From DATKCJ01 sp035513275 (GTDB lineage Bacteria > Verrucomicrobiota > Verrucomicrobiia > Opitutales > Opitutaceae), in NCBI GenBank assembly GCA_035513275.1, contig DATKCJ010000152.1, positions 1 to 29,221 of the forward strand: a stretch of 29,221 nucleotides of DNA, written 5' to 3'. Positions 1-8,109 of the stretch are shown here, piece after piece. Every line of letters begins with the position of its first letter. Position 1 is the first letter of the stretch. The notes under the pieces are model-generated. The model did not search any database. It saw only the letters and a program-made list of their open reading frames with translations, and was not told the DNA's origin. Both the position numbers and the translations under genes were made by a program.

Positions 1-790
1 TGCTGCCGGCCGCTGTCGGGTCGAGTGCGACACCCGTCGCGGAGCCGGTCGCGCCGTGCGCGGCTGCGTCATACGTGCCGGAGTAGCCGGTCACACTCAC
101 GACTGCGTTGGCCTTTGCGATATCGATGGCAACCGAACCGCTCTGGTCATTGTAGTTCGTGCCGCCGGTGAACGTCCAGTTGGCCGTGCCGCCGGGGACG
201 TCGGTGAACGTCGCGCCGAGGTCGAGTGTGCTGCCAGCCGCTGTCGGGTCGAGTGCGACACCAGTCGCGGAGCCGGTCGCGCCATGCGCGGCCGCGTCAT
301 ACGTGCCGCTGTAGCCGTTAACTGTCACGACTGCGTCGGCCTTCGAGATGTCGATCGCGACGGAGCCGCTCTGGTCGTTGTAGTTCGTGCCGCCTATGAA
401 CGTCCAGTTCGCCGTGCCACCGGGGACATCCGTGAAGGAGGCGCCGAGATCAAGCGTGCTGCCAACCGCCGTCGGGTCGAGTGCTACACCCGTCGCTGAA
501 CCGCTCGCACCGTGTGCGGCTGCATCATACGTGCCGGTGTAGCCGGACACGACGACGGTCGCATCGGCCTTTGATATCTCGATCTCAACAGAACCGTTCT
601 GGTCGTTGTAGTTCGTGCCACCGGTGAACGTCCAGTTGGCCGTGCCGCCGGGGACGTCGGTGAACGTCGCACCGAGGTCGAGAGAACTGCCGGCCGCTGT
701 CGGGTCGAGTGCGACACCCGTCGCGGAGCCGGTCGCGCCGTGCGCGGCAGCATCGTAGGTGCCGCTGTAGCCGGTCACAGTTACCACTGC
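1..790 (-). repeat. 228-bp tandem coding repeats (76-aa units)
   Basis: The block beginning TGCTGCCGGCCGCTGTCGGG at 1 recurs at 229 and 457, and in part near 685, a spacing of exactly 228 bp. Read on the minus strand each unit encodes a 76-residue beta-rich module (GYSGTYDAAAHGATG ... TANWTFTGGTNYNDQ). The copies differ by only scattered substitutions, which points to recent duplication or gene conversion. The array continues beyond the left edge, so total copy number is unknown. Confidence 0.93.
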
Positions 791-3094
791 GTCGGCCTTG
801 GCGATGCTGTTGGCCACGGTGCCGTTGGCCGGATTGTGATTTGCGTCTCCGGGGAATGACCACGGGTCGGAAGGATAGCTACCGGCGTTGGTGTGGGAGG
901 TGCCGCTGAGATCGAGCAAGCCGGAGAGATCTTCACCGAGTCCGCCCGTTGCTGTGCCAGTCGCGGTGTGCACACTCGCGTCGAATGTGACGGAGTAGCC
1001 GGTCACCGAGATCACTGCGTCGGCTTTCTCAATCGTGAAGTCCGCCGTGTTGTAGGTGATGTTGTAGTTCGAGAGCACTCCCGCGGGTGCGAGTGTAGCG
1101 CTGATCGTGTAGGGACTGCCTGCCACTGACTCGCCCACTGTGCGGCTGTAGGTCGCCGTCACGCCATCGGCGGGAAGGAATCCGCTGAGCGCGCCCGTAA
1201 GCGTCGGGTCGGAATCGCCATAGGTCTTGCTCGCGGCATCCGGAGTGACCGAGGCGGCCTTTGGAAGAACGTTTATCAAGACATCCTTTGTGACAGTCGA
1301 AAACGTCGAGTCCGTCGGTGTGAACGTCACAGACAAAGTCTGATTGTTTCCTGCATCGAGAATGGCTCCAGCAGCTGGTGAGTAGACAAATGCACCTGAG
1401 ACATTCGCCGTTGCGTTCAGCTGCGTCCCACCGAGTGGTGTGCCGTAGGCAATGTCGGCTGGGTTCACCCAAGTTACGACCGAGACGCCTTGATAGGTTC
1501 CCGTCACTGTTGTCACTGCCCCTCCTCCGCCAGTTACAAAACCGCTGGCCGGTGATCCGCTGACAAAACTGTAATCGATCCCCGCGAGCGAAACGGTGCT
1601 TGGGAAAGAGTAGTTCACGATTCGGTTATTCCTGTTCGGGAACGCAGCCGCAGAGGCCGCCGGGGTAGTAAACCCAACTGTTCCCGAATCCTGCACAGCT
1701 GTCCCACCAGCATTAAAATACTCCCAATCAACCGAAACGGAGACGCCACTCGGCAAGCCAGACGCATTGAACACTACAGTTCCATCGGTAAAGGTATGGC
1801 TCGCGCTCAGGCCGGAATCGACGCCGTAACCCGTGAGGTCGAACGTCACTCCGAGGTGCTGCCAGAGGACGACGAAAAGCGGACTTGCGACAAACGTGCC
1901 TGTGTTGTCCGCCGTCACTGTGCTGTCGTAGTTCCAGCCCTGGTCGTCGACGACGAAGAGGTCGACCTCTTCTCCCGCTTTCCAACCAGTGCCGGTGACG
2001 ATGACTTCCTCTTCAGGATAATAGTCCGCCTTGTCCGTCTCCAACCGAGCCGGGTTGTAGGTCGCGGCGATGCCGACGAGCGCTTCGCTCGAGTCGCTGC
2101 CGCCGATGACGAGGATTTCCTTTGTGCCTGCGAGCTCTGTGGCGGTCTGGCCGTCGCGGTGGAGCGCCGGTGCTTCAAGTTCGGGAAGCGCAAACCACGA
2201 GCCGTTCGAGCCGTCATACACGCCCGCGGTCGAGGGACCGAGGACGAGCACGCGGTCGTTCGCCATCCGCTGCGCGACCGACCCGGGCGCGCCGATGGCG
2301 ATCGACGACGAAAAGTCCGTCGCACTCGGATCGAAGTTCTCGAGCGTGCCGGCGGACTCGCCACCGACCATGAGCACGGTGTCGTCGGCGTTCGCAACGG
2401 CGCTGTGGCCGATGCGGACTTCGTTCATCGCGCGCGGCCACGCGGCAAACGTGCCCTCCGCGGCGTCGAAGAACTCGACGGTGTTGCTGCCGCCGCCGGC
2501 CACGAGCACGAGGCCGTCGCCGACCGCGGTCGCAGTGTGCTTGGAGCGGATCTCGGTCATGGCGATCAACGCGCCGGGGAACGCGCCGGTCGCGGAGTCG
2601 AACCACTCCGCCGTGCCCGCGGCGTCGCCGCCGGCGATGAGCACGCGACCGTCGGCCATCAAGGTCGCGGTGTGACCCACGCGGGCCGCACCCATGGTCG
2701 ATGTTACGGCGCTGAAGGAAACGATCGCGGCAGGATCGAAGATCTCCGCGGATGCGAGCGCGCCGGCCGCGCCGTTGCCACCTGTCACCAGGACGCGGCC
2801 GTCCGGCAGAAGCGTGGCGGCGTGGCCCGAGCGTGCCGTTTCCATCGCACCGATCCAAGAGAACGAGCGCGAGGTGGGATCGAACAACTCCGCCGATGCG
2901 AGGTCACCCGCGGCATCGCGGCCGCCGACGATGAGCACGCGCCCGTCGTTGAGCACGGTGGCGGTGTGTCCCTTGCGCGGGACGACGAGCGAGCCCGCCT
3001 CGGAAACTTGACTGGCGGCGGACAGCCCGCTGCCCCCCAGTCCCAGCATCAGCAGCGCCGAGCTCGCGGCACATGCAACAAGAAGGCGGTGCAT
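1..3094 (-). CDS. Secreted Kelch-repeat / MBG-repeat surface protein, 3' end outside window
   Basis: An uninterrupted minus-strand reading frame enters the window at base 1 and encodes at least 1031 residues. The chosen ATG at 3094 begins MHRLLVACAASSALLMLG, a good signal peptide ending near LSA-A. Residues about 35-345 hold Kelch/galactose-oxidase-like propeller repeats (GHTATVLNDGRVLIVGG, GHAATLLPDGRVLVTGG, GHTATLMADGRVLIAGG). Residues about 350-610 are Ig-like beta domains, followed by a canonical MBG domain (KTYGDSDPTLTG ... YNITYNTADFTIEK, about 610-690) and then 76-residue MBG-like tandem repeats to the edge. Such proteins are exported and usually act at the cell surface in adhesion or carbohydrate contact; the real substrate is unknown. 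The frame is open back to an ATG at 3205 (another at 3193), adding 37 residues with a second hydrophobic stretch, so the start is uncertain. The C-terminal sorting signal is not visible. Confidence 0.9.
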   Translation of the reverse strand, partial: MHRLLVACAASSALLMLGLGGSGLSAASQVSEAGSLVVPRKGHTATVLNDGRVLIVGGRDAAGDLASAELFDPTSRSFSWIGAMETARSGHAATLLPDGRVLVTGGNGAAGALASAEIFDPAAIVSFSAVTSTMGAARVGHTATLMADGRVLIAGGDAAGTAEWFDSATGAFPGALIAMTEIRSKHTATAVGDGLVLVAGGGSNTVEFFDAAEGTFAAWPRAMNEVRIGHSAVANADDTVLMVGGESAGTLENFDPSATDFSSSIAIGAPGSVAQRMANDRVLVLGPSTAGVYDGSNGSWFALPELEAPALHRDGQTATELAGTKEILVIGGSDSSEALVGIAATYNPARLETDKADYYPEEEVIVTGTGWKAGEEVDLFVVDDQGWNYDSTVTADNTGTFVASPLFVVLWQHLGVTFDLTGYGVDSGLSASHTFTDGTVVFNASGLPSGVSVSVDWEYFNAGGTAVQDSGTVGFTTPAASAAAFPNRNNRIVNYSFPSTVSLAGIDYSFVSGSPASGFVTGGGGAVTTVTGTYQGVSVVTWVNPADIAYGTPLGGTQLNATANVSGAFVYSPAAGAILDAGNNQTLSVTFTPTDSTFSTVTKDVLINVLPKAASVTPDAASKTYGDSDPTLTGALSGFLPADGVTATYSRTVGESVAGSPYTISATLAPAGVLSNYNITYNTADFTIEKADAVISVTGYSVTFDASVHTATGTATGGLGEDLSGLLDLSGTSHTNAGSYPSDPWSFPGDANHNPANGTVANSIAKADAVVTVTGYSGTYDAAAHGATGSATGVALDPTAAGSSLDLGATFTDVPGGTANWTFTGGTNYNDQNGSVEIEISKADATVVVSGYTGTYDAAAHGASGSATGVALDPTAVGSTLDLGASFTDVPGGTANWTFIGGTNYNDQSGSVAIDISKADAVVTVNGYSGTYDAAAHGATGSATGVALDPTAAGSTLDLGATFTDVPGGTANWTFTGGTNYNDQSGSVAIDIAKANAVVSVTGYSGTYDAAAHGATGSATGVALDPTAAGS

Positions 3095-3410
3095 CCGCAC
3101 CGTGGATCCGGCCTGAACTTTTCCGAATCTCCCTTCCTTCGTTCGATCAACACAAAAGACGGCCGCGACAGCGGCGGCGAACCACCGAGACATTGAGTTT
3201 TTCATTAGGGGCTATGGGTATGATATTCACCGAGAATCCTCGTTGATGGCTGAGGTCATCACGCCGCGCACAGGTGCCGTCAATCGGGACCGCGCTCGTA
3301 AAACGATTGTCAAGCAAGTGCGGCGCAGCCCTTTGAAGAAGTGGGCTTAAACTTTGCCAGTTTCCACTATACGCCACCTAGGACCGCCCCTCATCGCTGA
3401 TGTAGTGGTA

Positions 3411-3462
3411 ACCAGTAGCGAGCATTCTGTCGTGCAGTGAGATTCGGGCAGTCGTTACTGGT
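3411..3462. repeat. Imperfect inverted repeat
   Basis: ACCAGTAGCGA (3411-3421) and TCGTTACTGGT (3452-3462) are inverted copies matching at 10 of 11 positions, separated by 30 bases. Function is unknown; it could form a stem-loop or be a degraded mobile palindrome. Confidence 0.55.
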
Positions 3463-3499
3463 GGAGCGTTCTCGCGTTCTCTCGCCAGCGATTTTGAAC

Positions 3500-3519
3500 C
3501 GCTAATCTTCGCTAATGGT
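3500..3519 (-). repeat. Period-10 ATTAGCG array A (2 units)
   Basis: Two units CGCTAATCTT and CGCTAATGGT stand exactly 10 bases apart, preceded by GAAC and followed by TCC, so the outer edges (GAACC/GGTTC) are complementary. The same heptamer appears at 3603-3632, 5135-5164 and 5406-5425. Orientation is ATTAGCG on the minus strand. Confidence 0.75.
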
Positions 3520-3602
3520 TCCAGACTCAAGTGGTCCCTAAGCACGAGCTTGCCTCGCCTGATCGGCAAGGCGCGGGCGATTGGTGTGCTTTCACGGATC
3601 GT

Positions 3603-3632
3603 ATTAGCGGGGATGAGCGCAGATTAGCGGTT
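3603..3632 (+). repeat. Period-10 ATTAGCG array B (3 units, middle degenerate)
   Basis: ATTAGCGGGG, ATGAGCGCAG and ATTAGCGGTT follow one another with 10-base spacing. The orientation is opposite to array A, making a diverging pair about 85 bp apart. It lies 140 bp upstream of the MATE start. Confidence 0.75.
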
Positions 3633-3775
3633 TCAAGATCAGCGTTCCAAACGCCCTTCTCCTCCGACCTCTGCTATCTCCGCGACCTCCTGTAAAATCC
3701 GATTTCCAACTCCTGCGATGCTGTCCGGCTCCGCAGTCTCGACAGGGACGCCTGGCACAATTGGACTCGCACGCC

Positions 3776-5107
3776 ATGTCCGCGATCCGACAAGCCGGAC
3801 TGGAGCTGCGCGGCACGCTCCGACTTGCCACTCCCATCATCGTGGGCCACCTCGGCCAAAACCTGATGGGCGTGGCCGACAGTGTCATGATCGGCCACGT
3901 CGGCACGGTGCCGCTGGCGGCGTCGGCGTTTGCGGGCGCGCTCTTCGGCATGATGTTTGTCATCTCGATCGGCGTGCTGTCCTCGGTCTCGGTGCGCACG
4001 GCGATGGCTTTCGGCGCAGGGCGCACGCATGAGTGTGGCGAGATTGTCCGCCACGGTCTCGCGATCGCGACGGCGCTCTCGCTGTTCTTCGTCGCGTGCG
4101 TGGCGCTCCTCATGGACGAACTGCACCGGTTCGGACAGCCGATCGACGTGCTCGCGGAAGCGCGGCCCTACATGTGGATCATCACGTGGTCGCTGCTGCC
4201 CACCCTCGCCTACCAGGTGTTGCGGCAATTCTATGAGGCGGTGTCGCGGCCGTGGCTGCCCATGGTGTTCGTGCTAGTCGGTGTCGCGCTGAACATCTTC
4301 CTCAACTGGGTGATGATCTACGGCAACCTGGGCGCGCCCGCGATGGGCCTTGTCGGCGCTGGCTGGGCAACGTTGATCTCGCGCGTGGCGATCGCCGGCG
4401 CGTTGTTCGTGCATCTTGTCTCGGCCGCGCCGATGCGGGACTTCCTGCCCGTGCGCTGGCGCTCGGCGCTCAGCGCGGCGAGCCTGCGCGACTTGCTCAA
4501 GCTCGGCGTGCCCGTCGGCGGGCAGCTCATGTTCGAGGCCGGCATCTTCACGGCGGCGGCGATCCTGATGGGCTGGCTCGGCGCGGTGACGCTCGCCGCG
4601 CACCAGATCGCAATCGCGTGCATCTCGACGATCTTCATGTTGCCGCTCGGCGTCGGATTGGCCACGAGCGTGCGCATAAGCCAGTCGGTGGGCGCGGGCG
4701 AGAAAGGCCGGCTGCGGCCGATCGCCTTCGGGTCACTTGGAGCGACCGCTGTGTTCATGATCGGAATCGCGCTTGTGCTCGTCGCGGCAGGGAGGTTGAT
4801 CTCAAGCGGATTCGTGAACGACGCCGAGGTGATCGCCACCGCGGCCAACCTCCTGGCGGTCGCCGCGATGTTTCAACTCTTCGACGGCACGCAAGTCGTG
4901 GCGAGCGGCGCGTTGCGCGGCCTGACCGACGTGAAGGTGCCCGCGTTCATCACGTTCATCGGCTATTGGGTGATCGGCCTGCCGTGCGCGTGGCTGCTCG
5001 GGTTTCCCGCGGGCCTCGGCGGCATCGGCGTGTGGCTCGGGTTGCTGGCCGGGCTTGCCGTGTGCTCGATCTGGCTGACCGCGCGGCTGTGGCACCGCAC
5101 GGCGTGA
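3776..5107 (+). CDS. MATE family efflux transporter
   Basis: A 443-residue polytopic inner-membrane protein with about 12 hydrophobic segments, the usual size of the MATE family, which exports drugs, dyes or metabolites in exchange for Na+ or H+. Diagnostic segments are the N-terminal ATPIIVGHLGQNLMGVADSVMIG, abbreviated here as PIIVGHLGQNLMGVADSVM, and the second-half equivalents GVPVGGQLMFEAGIF and GALRGLTDVKVPAF. The substrate cannot be read from sequence. I chose ATG at 3776; a TTG at 3761 in the same frame is possible and has a weak AGGGA about 13 bases upstream. No co-directional neighbour lies close; the gene is flanked by ATTAGCG arrays and stands alone. Confidence 0.93.
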   Translation: MSAIRQAGLELRGTLRLATPIIVGHLGQNLMGVADSVMIGHVGTVPLAASAFAGALFGMMFVISIGVLSSVSVRTAMAFGAGRTHECGEIVRHGLAIATALSLFFVACVALLMDELHRFGQPIDVLAEARPYMWIITWSLLPTLAYQVLRQFYEAVSRPWLPMVFVLVGVALNIFLNWVMIYGNLGAPAMGLVGAGWATLISRVAIAGALFVHLVSAAPMRDFLPVRWRSALSAASLRDLLKLGVPVGGQLMFEAGIFTAAAILMGWLGAVTLAAHQIAIACISTIFMLPLGVGLATSVRISQSVGAGEKGRLRPIAFGSLGATAVFMIGIALVLVAAGRLISSGFVNDAEVIATAANLLAVAAMFQLFDGTQVVASGALRGLTDVKVPAFITFIGYWVIGLPCAWLLGFPAGLGGIGVWLGLLAGLAVCSIWLTARLWHRTA

Positions 5108-5134
5108 GGGATCTGAACTTCCCGGAAGGTTAAC

Positions 5135-5164
5135 CGCTAATCTTCGCTAATCGGCGCTAATTTG
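5135..5164 (-). repeat. Period-10 ATTAGCG array C (3 units)
   Basis: CGCTAATCTT, CGCTAATCGG and CGCTAATTTG are three perfect heptamers in 10-base register, 27 bases after the MATE stop. The first unit with its flank (ACCGCTAATCTTCGCTAATSG pattern) matches array A closely, indicating common origin. Confidence 0.8.
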
Positions 5165-5265
5165 ACCGGAGCAAAGGGCACATGGCTCTGCGCTTCACCG
5201 ATCAGGTGAAGCGTTCTAATGCGATTCTCCACCACACCTGTCATCGGCTGCATTGAGACGCTGGA

Positions 5266-5342
5266 GGTAGGGCGGGAACCGTGAACGCGCCGCGATCCCA
5301 CAACAGCCCTCGGTGCGGACGGCCCAGCGGTCCGTCCCTACC
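5266..5342. repeat. GTAG-footed REP-like doublet
   Basis: The element opens with GGTAGGGCGGGAACC and closes with GGTCCGTCCCTACC, so its ends are inverted copies of the foot GGTAG. The right half contains a CGGAC...GTCCG stem. It is one of several such elements in this window, all starting GGTAG, the foot motif known for RAYT-associated REP sequences. Confidence 0.65.
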
Positions 5343-5405
5343 GGCGCTACCGCGCCAAAGTTTCAAAGCGAACGGGAAAAGGGCTCACACGATCGATTGG
5401 CGTTT

Positions 5406-5425
5406 ATTAGCGTCAATTAGCGGTT
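5406..5425 (+). repeat. Period-10 ATTAGCG array D (2 units)
   Basis: ATTAGCGTCA and ATTAGCGGTT in 10-base register, opposite in orientation to array C. Together C and D bracket about 240 bp that includes the REP-like doublet at 5266-5342. Confidence 0.75.
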
Positions 5426-5464
5426 CACTCCGCCTTCTCCGAATGAACAAAAATTCATCCGGCG

Positions 5465-5495
5465 TTCACGCTGGCGTCATCTCGCGGTGTATAAT
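5465..5495 (+). promoter_or_regulatory. Putative sigma70-type promoter of the nine-gene operon
   Basis: A perfect TATAAT (5490-5495) sits 7 bases before the ATG at 5502, with a weak -35 candidate TTCACG at 5465-5470 (spacing 19). Transcription would be expected to begin at or next to the start codon, giving a leaderless mRNA. No ribosome-binding site lies before this ATG, which agrees. Confidence 0.5.
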
Positions 5496-5501
5496 GTGGC
5501 G

Positions 5502-6053
5502 ATGCTCCTGAAGAGGCTCGCGCTGCTGTTCCCCACCCTCATTGCCAGCGTCGCCCTCGCGGCCGGCACACCTGTGGGTGTTGTTCCCGAATCGCTCGAG
5601 GTGCACGTGGCAGTGAAGGCCACGATGCACTCGTTCACCGCGCGCGTCACCGGCGGCGAACTCGCCATCACCACCGATGCCGCGGGCGCGATCGACTCGG
5701 CGACATTCACCTTCGACTGGTCCGGCGTGAAGACCGACAACGACAAGCGCGACCGCGAGATGCTCGAATGGGTGCGCGCCGAAGAGCACCCAAAAGGCAC
5801 GTTCACGCTCAAGGCGATCGAGGCCGGCACCGAAGGCACATTCGCGTCGGGCACGCTCGAACTCCACGGCAACAGCCGCGAGATCGAATTTCCCGTCATG
5901 ATCGAGCCTGCCGGCGCCGGCTTTCGCGTCTCAGGCGAGGCGACGCTCGACCACCGCGAGTGGGGACTGAAGCAGATCAAAAAGTTCGGGATGTTCTCCG
6001 TAAACCCGACGGTCACCATCCGCTTCAAGTTTGAGACCACAGGGCCGGCCTGA
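5502..6053 (+). CDS. YceI-family periplasmic lipid-binding protein
   Basis: A 183-residue exported protein. The start MLLKRLALLFPTLIASVALA is a signal peptide with cleavage after ALA. The mature part has the YceI lipocalin-like pattern: an early HSFTARVTGGELAI strand, SATFTFDWSGVKTDNDKRDREM (shortened: KTDNDKRDREML) with the family's conserved K-x-D-N-xx-R-D, then SGTLELHGNSREIEFPV and DHREWGLKQIKKFGMFSVNP. YceI proteins bind polyisoprenoids or quinone-like lipids in a central tunnel. A GTG at 5487 in frame lies in front of and across the TATAAT, so ATG 5502 is preferred. It is the first gene of the operon, 8 bases before a prenyl diphosphate synthase, suggesting that the bound lipid is isoprenoid (inference). 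Confidence 0.9.
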   Translation: MLLKRLALLFPTLIASVALAAGTPVGVVPESLEVHVAVKATMHSFTARVTGGELAITTDAAGAIDSATFTFDWSGVKTDNDKRDREMLEWVRAEEHPKGTFTLKAIEAGTEGTFASGTLELHGNSREIEFPVMIEPAGAGFRVSGEATLDHREWGLKQIKKFGMFSVNPTVTIRFKFETTGPA

Positions 6054-6061
6054 TCCACGCC

Positions 6062-7000
6062 ATGGTCTCCCTCGAACGCAACCGCCCCGCGACGCTCGCG
6101 GATTCCCTCGCCAACACACTGCGCGCCCACGCGCCTGCCGAACCGGGCACACCCGAAAGTCTCGCAGCCGTCGTGCACAATGCAGTCGGCAACACAGGCA
6201 GCCTCAAGCGCGCGAGCATCACCTTCCTCACTGGCAAGTCTCTCGGCGTCCCCGCGGCCGCGACCGAGAAGATCGCGTGCGCCGTGGAGTATTTTCACGT
6301 CGCGTCGCTGCTACTCGACGATCTTCCCTGCATGGACGACGCCTCAGTCCGCCGCGGGTTGCCCTGCGTCCATCGCAGCCACGGCGCGGCAGCCACGATC
6401 CTCGGTGCGCTGGCTCTGATCAACAAAGCCTACGCGCTCGTCTGGTCCGCGACCGGCTCGCTCTCCCCCACCCGCGCCGGGGCCGTCTCGCGCTGCGTCG
6501 ACAGTTGCCTCGGCCCGCGTGGCGTCATCGGCGGACAGGCGCTCGACCTCGACTTTGTCGGAACCTCGCGCACCGCGCGCGATGTCGGTCGCGCCGCAGT
6601 CGGCAAGACGACGCCGCTGCTCAGGCTCGCGCTCGAACTGCCCGCGATCGCCGGGCTCGCATCGGCGGCGGAAATCGCCGCGCTGCGCCGGCTCTCAACC
6701 TATTGGGGCCTGCTCTATCAATGCGCCGACGACTTCGCCGATGTCGGCCTCGCCGACGCTCCCACGGGCAAGTCCGGCGGACGCGACAACGCGCTCGGCC
6801 GCCCCAATATTGTCATGCGCTCCGGTCCCGAGCGCGCCCGCTCTCGCATGTCGCGCTGGGCCGCGCAAGCCGCCGCCACGATCGAGCGTCTCACGTGCAT
6901 GAATCCCGCGTGGGGGTTCCTGCGCCCGGTTCACGCTGCGATGCCCGCCCCGCGTCACGCGGTCGCCGCATCGGACGTCCTGCCTGTCGCAGCGGCATGA
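6062..7000 (+). CDS. trans-Polyprenyl diphosphate synthase family protein
   Basis: A 312-residue soluble enzyme of the all-alpha isoprenyl diphosphate synthase family, which condenses isopentenyl diphosphate with an allylic diphosphate to extend prenyl chains. The first aspartate-rich motif is DDLPCMD (residues 86-92). GKT occurs at 181-183, GGQALDLDF at 158-165, and the second aspartate-rich motif DDFAD at 223-227. Both Mg2+-binding motifs are therefore intact. The basic region after the second motif (GGRDNALGRPNIV) resembles the usual GKDxxxxKxT only loosely. Product length cannot be assigned; bulky residues before the first motif include F78 and V80. The gene overlaps the next by ATGA (6997-7000), so it is translationally coupled to an FtsX-like permease, an unusual partner for this enzyme. 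Confidence 0.9.
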   Translation: MVSLERNRPATLADSLANTLRAHAPAEPGTPESLAAVVHNAVGNTGSLKRASITFLTGKSLGVPAAATEKIACAVEYFHVASLLLDDLPCMDDASVRRGLPCVHRSHGAAATILGALALINKAYALVWSATGSLSPTRAGAVSRCVDSCLGPRGVIGGQALDLDFVGTSRTARDVGRAAVGKTTPLLRLALELPAIAGLASAAEIAALRRLSTYWGLLYQCADDFADVGLADAPTGKSGGRDNALGRPNIVMRSGPERARSRMSRWAAQAAATIERLTCMNPAWGFLRPVHAAMPAPRHAVAASDVLPVAAA

Positions 7001-8109
7001 GCTTCCTCGCCCTCGTCCTCGTGAACTTGCGGCGGCACAAGGTCCGCACGCTGATCGGCGTCTCCGGCATCGGCTTCGGCGTGGCCGCGATGCTCACGAT
7101 CCTTTCGATCGTGCTCGGCGCGATCGCGATGTTCGAGCGCATCCTCTCGAACGACAGCCAGTATCTCGTCTTCGAGCGCGACGTGTCGGACCTCTTCTTC
7201 AGCAGCGTGCCGGCGGATATCGTTGGCACACTGCGCGCGCTGCCCTTCGTCGAGGCCGCGCAGCCGGTGCTCTTCGGCATCGTCTCCTCGCCCGGCCACC
7301 CGATCATCACGTGCTTCGGTGTCGAAGCGGGCGATGCACGCGTCGCGCGCGCTGTGTGGCTCGCGGGCGATCCGGCGGCGTTCGGTGTCGAGCCGGGCCG
7401 CGTCTACCTCGGCGAGTGCGCCGCGGGATTTCTCAAAGCGCGCGTGGGCGACTCGATCCCGATCGGCCGCGAGACGTTCATTGTCGGCGGCGTTCTCCGC
7501 TCGGAAAACGGCTTCGAGGATGGCGGCGTGTTTCTGCCGCTCGCGGACGCGCAGGCGTTCTTCCATCGCGACGGAGTGTCGTCGGTCGTGACGGTGAAGC
7601 TGCGCGACAAGGCCGATGGTGACGCGCTGAAGCAAGCCGTCGCGCGCGACTTCCCAAATCTCATCGCGCTCGAGAATCGCGAGTTCAGCCGCAGCTACTC
7701 GCAGTTCAAGATCATGAACCTCACCGGCTGGGCGGTCGGCATCTGCGCGTTCCTTCTCGGCGGGCTTGGCGTGGCGAACACGATGATCATGTCGGTCTTT
7801 GGCCGGATCCGCGAAATCGCGGTGCTGCGCGCGTGCGGCTTCTCGGGCCATCAGATCGGCACGCTCGTGCTCAGCGAGGCCGCTGCGGTCGCGGCCGCGG
7901 GCACGCTTGTTGGCTTCGCGATCGGCGCTGTGGCGCTCGCCGTGTTGAACGCGGCGCCGCAACTGCACGGCTACGTGAACGCAGTCGTCCAGCTCGACGT
8001 GGCGCTTGGGATCGTGGCGGTCGCGTTTGTCACCGGTCTGGCCGGCGCGATGTATCCGGCGTGGTTCGCCTCGCGCATACAGCCGTCGGAGGCGCTGCGC
8101 TATGAGTGA
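6997..8109 (+). CDS. FtsX/MacB-like ABC transporter permease
   Basis: A 370-residue membrane protein with the FtsX/LolC/MacB topology: one N-terminal transmembrane helix (residues about 15-45), a large extracytoplasmic domain of about 220 residues, then three C-terminal helices. Typical segments are LRRHKVRTLIGVSGIGFG near the N-terminus and GVANTMIMSVFGRIREIAVLRA in the coupling region, ending with IQPSEALRYE. With the following ATPase it would form a dimeric mechanotransmission-type transporter, which moves lipids, lipoproteins or peptides rather than small solutes. The start overlaps the upstream stop (ATGA), and its own stop overlaps the start of the ATPase gene by 8 bases. A much longer upstream frame without a start is a shadow of the prenyl synthase gene. 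Confidence 0.92.
   Translation: MSFLALVLVNLRRHKVRTLIGVSGIGFGVAAMLTILSIVLGAIAMFERILSNDSQYLVFERDVSDLFFSSVPADIVGTLRALPFVEAAQPVLFGIVSSPGHPIITCFGVEAGDARVARAVWLAGDPAAFGVEPGRVYLGECAAGFLKARVGDSIPIGRETFIVGGVLRSENGFEDGGVFLPLADAQAFFHRDGVSSVVTVKLRDKADGDALKQAVARDFPNLIALENREFSRSYSQFKIMNLTGWAVGICAFLLGGLGVANTMIMSVFGRIREIAVLRACGFSGHQIGTLVLSEAAAVAAAGTLVGFAIGAVALAVLNAAPQLHGYVNAVVQLDVALGIVAVAFVTGLAGAMYPAWFASRIQPSEALRYE

Larger units (their letters stand above)
3206..3775. other. Intergenic region between divergent surface-protein and MATE genes
   Basis: About 570 bp without a convincing gene. It must contain the divergent promoters of the Kelch/MBG gene (leftward) and the MATE gene (rightward), but I could not pick clear -35/-10 pairs. 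It holds an imperfect inverted repeat (3411-3462) and two period-10 arrays in opposite orientation (3500-3519 and 3603-3632). The open frames here lack domain signal and look spurious. Confidence 0.6.

Noticed and set aside
1..790. Regular repeats resembling a CRISPR array
   Set aside because: The period is 228 bp with near-identical sequence throughout and in-frame translation as protein repeats; no short repeat-spacer structure and no cas genes.
1796..3196. A 466-residue plus-strand open frame
   Set aside because: It is antisense to the Kelch/MBG gene, with arginine/alanine-rich, low-complexity residues and no domain; high-GC shadow.
6031..6996. Long upstream extension of the FtsX permease frame
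   Set aside because: This stretch is arginine/proline-rich and overlaps the prenyl synthase gene, which carries conserved motifs; the permease starts at 6997.
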